This document shows, piece after piece, positions 11,101 through 23,100 of a DNA stretch of 64,000 nucleotides. Below the pieces are notes generated by a model, which was not told the DNA's origin, searched no databases, and was given only the letters and a program-made list of their open reading frames with translations. The stretch covers positions 37,430 through 101,429 of the forward strand of contig VWPU01014812.1 in assembly GCA_013398955.1 (NCBI GenBank), given 5' to 3'. The number at the start of each line of letters is the position of its first letter. The first letter of the stretch is position 1. This DNA comes from Callaeas wilsoni (taxonomy: Eukaryota > Chordata > Aves > Passeriformes > Callaeidae). The position numbers and the translations under genes are program-made.

Positions 11101-14100
11101 TGGGGAGGTGGCCCCAGTGGCCGTGCCAAGAAGACACAAGAAGATGCCAGGAGGGCACCGGGGACTTCTGCCACAATCACCACAGCCACCACATAATAAA
11201 ACACCATCAGCATTCAGCACCCAGCCAGCACAGCTCCTCACCTGGCACCTTCAGTGCCCAGCACAGCTCCCACCTCACCCCTTCCATGCTCAGCACAGCT
11301 CCCCCGTGGCACCATCATTCCCCAGGAACACCGGGATCTTACCTTCCGTTTCATTTCGTCATCCTCTTCTATCCTGGCCCCGCCAGCATCGCTGAGGACA
11401 GGGCTCAGCAGAGGGGATGAGCCCTGAGTGACTGCATTCAAGTTCACCTGAAAGGCTGGGGTCAAGCCTAGGGGACTCTTCAGCACAAGGGAGGAGAGCT
11501 GGGGATGGTCCGCGGGGAGGCCTGGGTGGGAAGACAACAAGAAAATGGAGTGGAAAAGGAGAGAAAATTATTTCAAAGATAGAGCAAATAAGGTGATTAT
11601 CCACTGTTACAGCAAACCAGAATTGCAATCTCATACTATTTTAAAAAAGGTGAAAGAAAAAGAGCAAAAAGGCATACAAATCCAACTACTTCAGTGTATC
11701 TCAAAGTAAAGGGAGTGTTCCCTGCATCCCAGAGGTTACAGACACTGCGACAACTGCAGTTAAGGGAAGGATAAATTGCTTATTGTCAAGGAAAAAGTGC
11801 TGCTGAGTAGCAGCACAGTTCACAACACAGGGTTATACTGCAGGGACAGGAATACAGCTTTTAATTCTTGCTTTTCAATATAAGAGTTACTTTTCAGCAC
11901 AGGGAAAAGCTAGGACAAATTATTCCACGACTGGCCACTCCAGAAGACAAAGCATGTCAGAAATACATTCAGAAATCAGGGTATCTTCAAAATTGGTCCA
12001 AAGGGAAAGGAAAGCCTATTGCTATACAAAGAGAGAGCATGGAAAAAACTTCACTCCTGGCTTTTCTACGTATGCAAGCAGAATAATCTCAAGGAAAACA
12101 ATTTTGCAGCACTGAGTATTAACTGGATAGACACAATCCACAGCTAAACCTGTTAGAAGCACCAGGTACCACCTTGCTTTAGATTATTAAACGTCTTCTT
12201 TTAAAAATTATTATTATTATTTTGTAGACCCTTTAGAGATTTCTGACACATCACAGTGAATTTAAGCCTCCTCTTTTCAGCATGTAGACCCCTCTCGGGG
12301 TGAAAATGACCATTCAAGATCAGCTTTTTTGTGCCAAAGGAAGGTGACAGACACACTAAGCCCACAGAATTCCTCCTAACCTCACATACTATTTTTCTGA
12401 TCTTCCCTGTGATAAACAAATGAGTTTTCTCAGATCAGGCAACTAAACAGGTATCAGCACTTAAGCACCTACAGCTCAAACACCCTCCCAAGCCTCCCCA
12501 GCAGGATTTGTTGTGTCACAAGCGCTAAACCTCCCGCCCAAAGACAAATGGGGAAATCAACAGCCAACCTCAAACTGCCAAATCATCATTTCCCTTAGAA
12601 ATCACCACAAAAAGCTTTAAAAAAATCAGCTCTCACGGATATACAGTATGTCCTCACACCGTCATGGGTGCTGCAGGAGGAGCTGGGAGCTTTCGATTCC
12701 CAGCTGCTCCGGCTTGGAAAGCACACCCAGGGCGAGGCAGCCCCAGCCTGTAATTGCACATGGACAAACGCAGGAAGCTAAACAGAGCTGCACTCGGTCA
12801 CCTGGAAGAGATTCAGATCATCCAGGCTGCAGAGTTAACTATTCGTACACTAGTCCAGCACCAGTTCTGGAGCAGATTTTTCCTTCTCCCTGAGCATTTT
12901 GTCCATTCACCTTGCTTTTAATATCGCCCCAGGAAAGCAACACTGAAAAAAGCATCTGTTTCACCTATCCGGGCACAGAATTCAAAGTTTGCTTTTACAT
13001 GACAGGAATGCTGAAAAAACAGCTTCCAAACAAATGAGCTTGCAGGGGCGAGGAGCTTCTTTAAGTTCTTGGAATTTAACATGAAGTAGCAACAAATCCC
13101 AGAATCTGTAACTTGAATTGCTTCCAGACAGCCTGAAAGCTCAGATACAGTGGGAGCAAATGGGATATAACTTGCTATAAACTGCTTTTGTAGTTGGGTT
13201 GTTCTACCTTTTATCTCCTCCAACAGAAGACGGCCAGTAAATTAATTTCAAACATTGAATCCGAATGCAAGAACCCCTCCCCAAAGCCAGAGTGACTGAT
13301 GGAAATGAGAGGCACATTCACAGAATCATAGAAGGGTTTGGGTGGGAAGGGACCTTAACGCCCATCTCATCCCACCCCCTGCCATGGGCAGGGACATCTT
13401 CCACTACCCCAGGCTGCTCCAAGCCCTGTCCAGCCCAGCCTTGGACACTTCCAGGGATCCAGGGGCAGCCACAGCTTCTCTGGGCAGCCTATGCCAGGGC
13501 CTCACTACTCTCACAAAGAAGAATTTACTCCACCTAAAATTTGCCTCCTTCGGCTTAAGGCCATTCCCTCTTGTCCTGTCACTTCCTATTTTTTTTCCCC
13601 TAGAAGAGGCTATAAGAAGTCACAGAGCAGCTCAGGTTAGCTTTTTGGCTAACACTTGTTTAATTAAATATTTGATCTAAGCTCAGTATGATGGTGTGTC
13701 TTGGCAGATGATATTACAAGTGAGGACTGAGATTTTCCTTCTCCTAACCCAAGTCTTCTCCACCAGGCGGACTCCAGGCAAGCAGGTAGGAGGTACAGCA
13801 ATTCCTCATTCTCACGGAGAGGGATGGTAAAGGGAGAAGCCATTTCAGCTGCTGTTCAATGTAGAAAACTCCTAATTAGGTAGAAATATTGATGTGAAGA
13901 TCAAAACACGTGAATGATTCCCTTTGACATCAAACCCTGGTGCTCCGAGGTCTTCCCTTCCCCACAGGCAGCATCCTCCAGGTACATTAAAAGGGATTAT
14001 TCTTTCAGAGGGATGTTTCTGTGTTTCAATGTTCTGCATGAAGTGGAAATTTGTTCTCTACCAGTAATTCACACAAACATGCCAAAGTGGTGTCTGTAAA

Positions 14101-17100
14101 TGCTGTGAGCACAAGCCAGGCCTCCAAGCAATGGCGTGGGAATTCAGCGCTGTAGCCCAGACTGCCAGTCATGGCTGCATCCTGCACACAACAAATTTCT
14201 GCCTCCACATCACACACAAATGCACTTGAGGCAACATCTAAAAATGCATCAGCTCGGTGTAATATTCCACATACTCAAAGATCTTTAATTATACTAGTAT
14301 TTCTTAGTTGCCCTACATAGCTAGAAACATATCCTTAAGCAAACAAACCCACAGCTTCATAAAGACCAGATGCACATGATAGAAATAAAAAAATAAAGAC
14401 TAATCAATGAAACATTGCAAAAGCACTGTAGTATGGAAGAGAACAGCTACAGAATATGGTGAGAATGCTGAGAATATCCTCCACAGCTACTGTGTAATAC
14501 TGGTCACGTAGAAGCAGGCTCCATTTGATTTTCGCTGAGGTAACAAGCAGAATAATAAAATAATGAGCTTTTGGCATCACTTCCCAGATATTTTTTCAGC
14601 AGGTATTTCCATTCTTCGGTCTAAATTCAATTCCTACACAGAAAGCCAGAATTGAGTGTAGAGGCTGGCCAAAACAAAAAACACAGGTTCTGTAAGCTTT
14701 ATGCCTGGATGCTTAAAATAATTCAAAGACAGACAACTAAAATGGTACCCCAATAATACTGAGCATTATGGGATGGACAAAAGCTATGTGAGGGTCAAAT
14801 GTCAGCAACGGCTCCTTATCAAATGGAGTGGCTCTTGCAGTTCACAGAAAACCTTTAAAGCTACAACTTTATTATTATATCATTGCTATTACTACTACTT
14901 CAAAAGGCAAAATTATTTTCAGGCTAAAGCCCTGCAGAGGGTGACCAGAGGATGATGGGAGCCTGCTCAGAGCCTCCCTTCCACCCAATGCCCTGCTGAA
15001 CCCATCACAGGCACAGACCAAATGATTATTTCTAGAGTGAAAGTACTCAGTATTACTTCTGGAGTTGAAGTCATTAGCAAACTGATGTACTACAAGTAAA
15101 ATCCTGGATATTTTCCCTATCTTCCTTATTTCAAAACATCACAACTAGCAGATTTTCCCTCTGTAAATCCTCCCTTTAAAAAGATGAGAAACAGTTGGGA
15201 GGTAAGAGAATCTTCCAAATTATCTAAGAGCCTAAAAAAACCTATGCGAGAGACTTTAAATTCAAAGATGTCTTTCTTATCCTCAGACAAATACAGGCCA
15301 TGTCAAACATTAAAGCACATTTATAGCACTTGGCACATGACCTGTGAAGTCACACCTACACGTGGTTCTATCAGAACCCTAAGGCTGGCCCCAGTTTTAG
15401 GGTTACACCCATAAAACAGCTGAAGCAATCCCAAACAACCACCCTTCTTTTGCCACCTTTCCACCTTGTAAAAGCCACACTCTTTGCAGGGAAGAGGATT
15501 TACCTAAACATTGGTCACAGACACCTGAAGGAGAACCTGCCAGCTAGAAAACATGCAATTGCCTTCACATGCTATGTTTGCAAAAAAGGACAATCTTCCA
15601 ATAAAAACAGATATACAGGAGAGAGAGTTCAAAGGGACATACCCATTTTAAAAGAAAACGTCTCCACAATAAATATAATTCCTACAAAGAAATCTGAGCT
15701 TCTAATCCCATTTGTATCCCAAGCAAAAGATCTGCACAAACCAGGAATTTGAAACCCACACATCAGTGTTTGCCTACTGTGCTCTATTTTCAATGAAGTG
15801 GTACGGGGGAAAACTCTGTGGAGAAAGCTGGGAATAAAACTGTAAGATGCCTTGGCTAGGAGAACAAATATTTATTCTATTTCAAAGATAAAGGTAATGA
15901 AAATAAAGCTAAAAAGCCCATGTTGTCATTTATATCAAAGTTTTCCTTGTTTTATTGCATAAACAATTAAAATTATGAATTAGTACAAATCTGTAGGTTC
16001 ATAATTGGCAATCTGAACAGACACAAAGATACTCAAAACCCCAACATATAATTCAATAAACATTTACCATATAAAAGATAAAGTTCAAGAGATCAATTTA
16101 AAAAATTCCAGCTCTCTTTGTTTGAATGTAATCTTTTCCTGGCAAGAGTAGCACCTATGGAACTAGGGAGTCCCTCTAACCAAGGCACACGTACCCCTTA
16201 ATGTACTGACAAATGGGAATTCTGTGTTTCGAGCAACTGCAGAACATTATGACTTTGGAAAATGTACAGGAACACCTTCCCACAGAGCAGGTTCCATTAA
16301 TCATGTTCCAAATTTGAGCTTCCAAACCTCCAGCTCACCCACTGGAGTAACCCTACGGGAGCCCACGGGCAGGTGATTAATTAAACAGATTTTATGATGC
16401 ATCTGGAACTTCAGACAGAGAATGTATATGTACAGCCGTACATATACACACAGCCCTTGTGACAAGTGAGGTGTAAGAGCCCCTAAAAATGGCAGGCAAT
16501 GACAGCTAAAGGACTGTATTGAGATCTGGGATTACACTCATTCAGTACTGAATAATTATGGCTTAGAATGTTTTGCAAAATGACAATAATGGGAATGACT
16601 TACCGACAGGTTTGCACCAAAAAAGCATAAAATTATAACAACTTTTATTAGTGTCTTCACAAAATCTTACCCTTACTAAGACTTGCAACTCGACAAAATC
16701 TACCGCCACCAAAAAAATCCCACCCAAAATAAAATCACCCAGCACCAAACCATAACCAAGCCACCAAAAAAACCAGAATAAAAATCTCTTAAACAAAATC
16801 ACCTATGACCACAATACAAATAAGCACAGGAAAAAGGAGATCAATACTTGGTATTATCCAGATTATTCAGCAACTCTGAAATTTACTGGAAATTAAAGTT
16901 GAGAGTAGATGGATATATCGCCCTATTCCACCCTAAAATAAAATATGGCAAGTCCTGGGAATATACAGCATGTATTACTCTACTAATGAATACTTTAAAA
17001 TTACAAAGTCTACGCACAATAGATAACACAGGTTAGTAAATTCAACAAAGCTTAACCAGGTGGTGGGTCGGTCAGAGAACATTCCATGACCCATGTTTTG

Positions 17101-20100
17101 TGCAAATTAAGTTTCATTAACTGCATAGATGACGACCAAAAATGCTCTGATGTAGCGCTTTACATTTAATAAATGTGTTTAAGCATCAGAAGGGCTGTAA
17201 GTACACACGTAGAGAAGTACAGGTGGGGATTCAATTGCTCACTCAAAACACCCATTTTGCTTTCTTTCAGTCGCACCACAACGTTCAGTTGAGCACTGCA
17301 GAGAGCTAAGCCCGGCAGCCTGACTCACTGGGAAAAGCCACTAATACTGGCATGCATCCTACAGCTGCCTGTGTTTGCTAAAACAGAACAGAGAGACGTG
17401 GAAGGATGGAAAACAGTCCTGCTGCACCGTGGGCTAAAACAGAACAGAGAGACGTGGAAGGATGGAAAACAGTCCTGCTGCACCGTGGGCTAAAACAGAA
17501 CAGAGAGACGTGGAAGGATGGAAAACAGTCCTGCTGCACCGTGGGCTAAAACAGAACAGAGAGACGTGGAAGGATGGAAAACAGTCCTGCTGCACCGTGG
17601 GCTAAAACAGAACAGAGAGACGTGGAAGGATGGAAAACAGTCCTGCTGCACCGTGGAGCCCTGGCACGCTCCCTTTGCCGAGCCGGCGCTGCAGCAGCTG
17701 CTGGGTGCACGGTGTAGAGCAGCAGAACACACCTGGAAAGCCCTGTGGTTCTCCCACTGGAAAAGCACAGCTCTAAAACCTGTACGCTGGCTAGAAATGT
17801 TCGTACCTGCGTGTGTCCCCAGCTCCCCACGGGCTGGGAGGCAGAAAGCAAATGCGCAAGAGCCTGCAGAGGTGCGTGTTGGGAGGAGCAGGGCACGACC
17901 ACTCTCTGGCCACAGACTCACAAAGTTTATACCCAGGTTTTATCTGCTCTACCACAGCTCCTCAAATGCTGCTTTCTTGAATGCAATACTCAACAAAGAT
18001 CTTCTCGATCTTGTCATTTTTCCCAAGTCATTTCCCCTGTTTTCCACGCCACGTGGTTCCCGCAGCAGAGGTCACCGCCCAGGGACTGAGAGGCTCCTGG
18101 CTCTCACGCTGCCGGCTCAGCACTCACCTTCAGGAAAGGAAAACTTGTGTACTCAGGAAATAAACAGAAACCAGTACCGGGAACTAAGTTTTAGTACCAA
18201 CACTGTAAGAAGAAAATAAAACAAACCGCAGGGAATAATGCTGGAAGTTAAGCGGCATCGCCAGGACTCGGGACACATCGCGCTGCTCTCCAGTTCACCA
18301 CGCCCCTCATGCTACCCAAAAGTAAATGAAGAGGACAGAGCAGGGGAAGACATTCCCTGTCTCACCTTCTCCTGCCACCTCAGGGCACAGCCAGGGGAGA
18401 AGAGGACAGCTCCACTGCTGCACTGAAAGAACCCACACATGGTGCTCGAGCTCCCTGAGAAGGTCTGAGCTGCTGCATTCCCTTGAGGGCAGCTGGTTTT
18501 CTCTCCAGCTCTACTGGAAAGAGAACCTGAATTTATGTCCCCGAAGGAAATTATAAAGAACCTTTGCTCACAGCTTTCTTGCTATAATAAAAACTCCACT
18601 TATGAACCAAATTTTCTGCTTTTTTGTGTCTGTCTGGGAAACCTTGAACAAAACAACACAGCTCAGCATGCAAAGATATCCTCAGAAGCCACATGGCTTT
18701 GGAAATCAAGTGAAGCACAGAAGGGAACCATGACAGCTCCACGCTATCAGTCAGCCAGAGCACAGCTAGAACTAACAGGGGCACAGCAGCAGCTCTGAAC
18801 TCTCATTCTGTACCTAAAACCTTCATCTAAACAGATCTGTACCAGGGCCAAAGCTCCCCTCAGCTGTTCCTCACCTGTGGATCCACACAACGTGCCCTAA
18901 GCTGGAATACTGAAATTCTAGTCACTACCATTTCTCTGGAAAACAAAAAGGGCACTATACTAAGAATCTTATTGCGTTCTTTAAAAAAAAAAAAAAGGAA
19001 AATCCCTGAGAGTTAGAACTGCCACTAAAAGATCTGCACAGTTTAAAATACAAGAAGAAAAACATTGAAGATGCCTTTTCAAACTAACTGTGGAGTGCAA
19101 GAAGGCAAATTTGCAAGCCTGTACATTGAAAATACAGGCAGCTTTTTCCCAAGATCTCTTGAAAACTAAGAGAATTTAGTTGGATTTGTTCCCATATTAA
19201 GTTATTCTAACACGTTTGAAGGAATGCTTGTGATTGAGGCACAGGACATGAAACAGAGGCAGACACAGTTCTATGTAATAGCTGAATCCTGATTCTTTTT
19301 TTAAAAGATCAAAGACATCAACAGCCTTTCTCTACATCTTTATCTGTATACTTGTCCCTGATGCTACCACCTGTTACAGAGTTTGCAGATAGAAGCCTGT
19401 CTTTTTGCTGATTTTCCTTTTCTTCCTTAGGTTACATAATGTAGTTCACTTTGGGAAGAGATCAGACAGACCACCTAAAAAGATACTTAAAGGCACCAGC
19501 TCTCTACAGCACTGCAGACCTCCTCCAAGTCCTATTTCAAAATGTCCCACTACACACGCACAACATCATCCCCACAGTCCTGAACAAAGTCCCACAAAGA
19601 GCCAGAACACACATTCAACGGGAAAGAAATAAAACAGAAGTAACACGTAGCAAAAAAACAAGAGCACCTTGTTGTGCATTACTGGCGGTCTGAGCCAATA
19701 CTTTGTTCTAAATGTGCTTTGTCTTTCTGTGCTGCTGGCAAAGGGGACAGGTTTCTCATGGGACAACACACGTTCCACTCAAGCACAAGATAAAAGCAAG
19801 CACTGTGCAGAATAGTTATACCTTGCTAAAACTAAACTGAAAGAAATGGGTGACTAAAGGAGGTTTTACCTCCTCGTGTTCTGCCTCACGTTGAAAAGCA
19901 TTCCATTGAAGTTTCAGTTATCGGAATTTTGAGAAATAATAGTATCCTTTAAATGTTTGAATAAACAATGAAGGTCTTTCATGATATACAAGACCATATT
20001 TAAAGTGGTAGCAATAACATTGACCATAAAGTTATGTTTGTAACTAAGCTGCTTATTTTGGAGGCATCAACTGTATTAGTACTGCACACTCTCTGCAGGA

Positions 20101-23100
20101 GAGAAGGACTGAAAAGGACTGAAAACTGGGCAGAAGGGAAGCCCAAAACCAAATGGCTGAAGTAGATGTTGCTTTCCATCACAAGATTTGGGTCAGCTGT
20201 TATGGATTTCCCATTCTTACTTGTATATAGTCTAAAAAAATGCTCTTATAAGCTGAAGCTCAGAATTTCACTCCCACAACCCATGGCAATTGGGAAGGAC
20301 ATTTCACAACTTTTGTTGTTTCACCTCAGTAAATGTTGCTAAATTAAATGTGACCAGTTAAGCAACAATTCAATTGTCTTTTCGATTACACTTCCAAACT
20401 TACAGCTCAAGTCTCATATCAAATTCACCTCTCTAAAAGAGTTTACAAAAGCCCTGAAGCTCTAACTGTTGTTTCCAGTATTTACCTCTCCTAACAACTC
20501 CATTTCTCAGAAAAACCACAGTATTTTTCTGAATACAGTCCATATTTGAAAGAAAAAGTTAAAGCTAACACCAGGTTTACCACCAGCTGTCCTCCACAGA
20601 TAGAGGACACTTTTCTAAATTAATTTGTAAGTATTTTTATGCGGAGTGATTAACAACAAGAAAGAAGAGAAATGTGATGGGGATTAAGTGCTTTTATAGT
20701 CTCTGTGTATCTCCAAACTGCTGCAAAATGTTTGCTGCTGGACTGCTGAAGACATCTGGAAGTCAGCAAATATGCTTGTCTTCACAAGAAGTTTGGGAAC
20801 CGCTATTTCCATTTGGTTATATACACATTTCCCTCTTCCAAACTACCTTCCAAAGGTAGAAGGGATAGGCTATTTATTCTTCAAAGCATACCACAGACGT
20901 ATTGCATACGTTGGTATTTTAAAACTGTCCTTCAGAGATGATTTGAAGATTGTTCGGTTTTTTTGATCATGGAAACAAAAACAAACCCAAAATGAGGATC
21001 TTGCTACAGCGCAGGAAAACAGGCAATTTAGTGGATGCAGCTGCTGGTTAACAAGCATGTGCAAAAGTGACTGTTTTATTTGGATTTTGGAAAAACACCA
21101 TACTATATGAGACTCTTACAGATATGTTTAGAGCTAAAGAAATCCTTCAGTATACTGGAAGTTGTGATGTCTGCACGAGCCAGTTGATACTTACAATTCC
21201 CTGAAATCAGTGTTTTTTCCTAAATGCAGTATTTTCCAACACTGTAGCCTATTATAACCCATTCCTGATGTAGTGTGATGCACAGAAACAGCACCAAAAC
21301 TTGGACGCTTTGAGGGACACCGAAGAGGCACATGAATTTTAAAAAAAATTTAAAAATCAACTATGTTGTGTGATTTAAAATCCAGCCGCTGGATTGACTG
21401 ATATCACACCCTATTGACTTCCAAGCCTGAACAGCACAGAGGGATCCATCACAAAAATCAAGACAATCAATTGATTTGCGACTTCTCTGTCCAGTCTTCT
21501 TGCGTGAGATTTTTTAGATTATTCTGAAAGTCAAAGGCATAGTTGTCCCCCGCGGTTTGAGCAAAGGGGTTACTAAAGAAAAGGTTTACATCCAGAGGCG
21601 CAGCTGTTTCGGAGTCCCAGGAGTCGGTGTCCGTGCTGCTGGAGTCTTCCGTGGTGGTGGGCGGATAGCTCAGCTGCTCCAGCTGGTCAATAATGTCCGT
21701 GAACTGGAAGGCTGAGCTGGACTCGGAGCGCACGGAGTAGGCAGGGAAGTTGAGCATGGAGCTGGCCTCGGAATGGTTGGCAGAGCCGTAGGTGTGCAGC
21801 GAGGAGGTCCCGTTCAGCGGCAGGTTGTTGAGGGAGCTGCTCTCAGAGCGGTTGTTGATCAGGGAGCTCGTTTCCGAGGGGCTCAGGAGGCTTTGCATCC
21901 TGCTCGCTTGGGCCTTCACCTCAAACAGCTCCGAGGTATCTGACGGCCTCTCGTTGCCATTGAAATCGCTCCCGTCTTCAAATTCAAACTCTTCTTCCAT
22001 ATTCATATCCACAGCCTCGGTGGAGTACCTGTCGGGGCTCGACTGAGCGGAGACTGTGTTTTGCTGGAGGGCATCTGCAGTTAAACCAGCCGACTCCGAC
22101 AGACACTTAGAAAACTCAGAACCCTTTAATTCTAATCCACTGTACACATAGGAAAATGCCTCAGAGCCCCCAGCAAAAAAGGACATTTCTGCTGGGTCGT
22201 CATCAATAAACTCCTCCGACACCTGTAACTGGGAATTTGCCAGTGTGAAAAGAGGGGCACCTCGGCTGCCACGCTGCTGCTCTTTTTCAGCAATGAACAC
22301 ACCTGTGGTAAAGTCATCCTCATCATTGTCATTTTTACAACCAGCAACCCTGCTCTCCTTACTGCTCCTCTCTACGTCTACATCTATACCGCAACCACTC
22401 TCAACAACAGGACAAGACGGGTTACAGTTTCCTGCAACACTACCAAACCCAACACCTTGGAGCATGGGAGATCCAGGCTGCTGCATCAGCTTCCTCCCCG
22501 CTTCTTCCACTGGTGCTGCAGTGGTTTTGTCTGGAATCCTTGTGTACGGTGCTCGGGGGTCCAAGGAGGAAGGGCTGGCTTCAGCAAACATGGGCAGCAT
22601 GGAAGCGGGACTGGCCAAGGAGTGAACCGAGTGGAAGGGGGCAGCTGTTGAGGCAGGAGACCCTGGAGTTCTCAAGCCCTCAGTGAATGGGACACTCTAA
22701 AAGGGAAAAAAAAAAAGCAGAAACGTAACAGATAAAAAGGTTTTCGTAATACATAAAAGCAAATGTAATATCCAGTTACACCCAGATGCAGAAGGAATAC
22801 ACACTTCAGAGGAGCTCACTTTACAGCAAACACTGCACAGAACCAGAACCACAGATCCAGCAGCCCATGTAAAAATGCAAAGTTTTTTTCTTAATTTTGA
22901 TAACTGGATGGAAAATAAAATGCATGTATTTTATAGCTGAACAAGCATCCACAAGGGAAAACAACAAAACGACAGTGAAATTCTGTGATGCTTCCTTAAC
23001 TTCTCCTATGTAACACAGGAGCATTCAGTGATATGATTGTTTCTCGCCGTGTCCTGCAGAAGGCATCTTACCACAGCTTTAGATTGCCAGAGAGCAGTCA

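Larger units (their letters stand above)
6372..11342 (-). other. FARP2 intron 14
   Basis: This intron of about 5 kb contains a CR1 fragment (6590-6740), a solo LTR (7673-8014) and an older CR1 fragment (10930-11065). The rest shows nothing that I recognise, apart from a frame near 9.9-10.3 kb noted as a finding. Confidence 0.8.
11522..21466 (-). other. FARP2 intron 13 (distal to extended exon 13)
   Basis: This is about 10 kb between exon 14 and the extended exon-13 stop. It holds a CR1 (13316-13640), a 56-bp minisatellite (17380-17656), a short ATT microsatellite near 12208 and an A14 tract near 18985. The remainder is AT-rich and shows no recognisable gene. Confidence 0.8.

Noticed and set aside
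17380..17656. CRISPR-like repeat array
   Set aside because: The units are directly adjacent with no unique spacers, and the genome is vertebrate.
17490..18219. Open frames of 118-233 codons on both strands across the minisatellite
   Set aside because: They arise because a stop-poor 56-bp unit is repeated. The frame shifts relative to the unit in each copy, no domain is recognisable and no splice context is present.
21467..22696. Exon-13 extension as homologue of the FRMD7 C-terminus
   Set aside because: The position in the gene corresponds, but I see no residue-level similarity to the FRMD7 tail as I remember it. Only the architectural analogy is kept.
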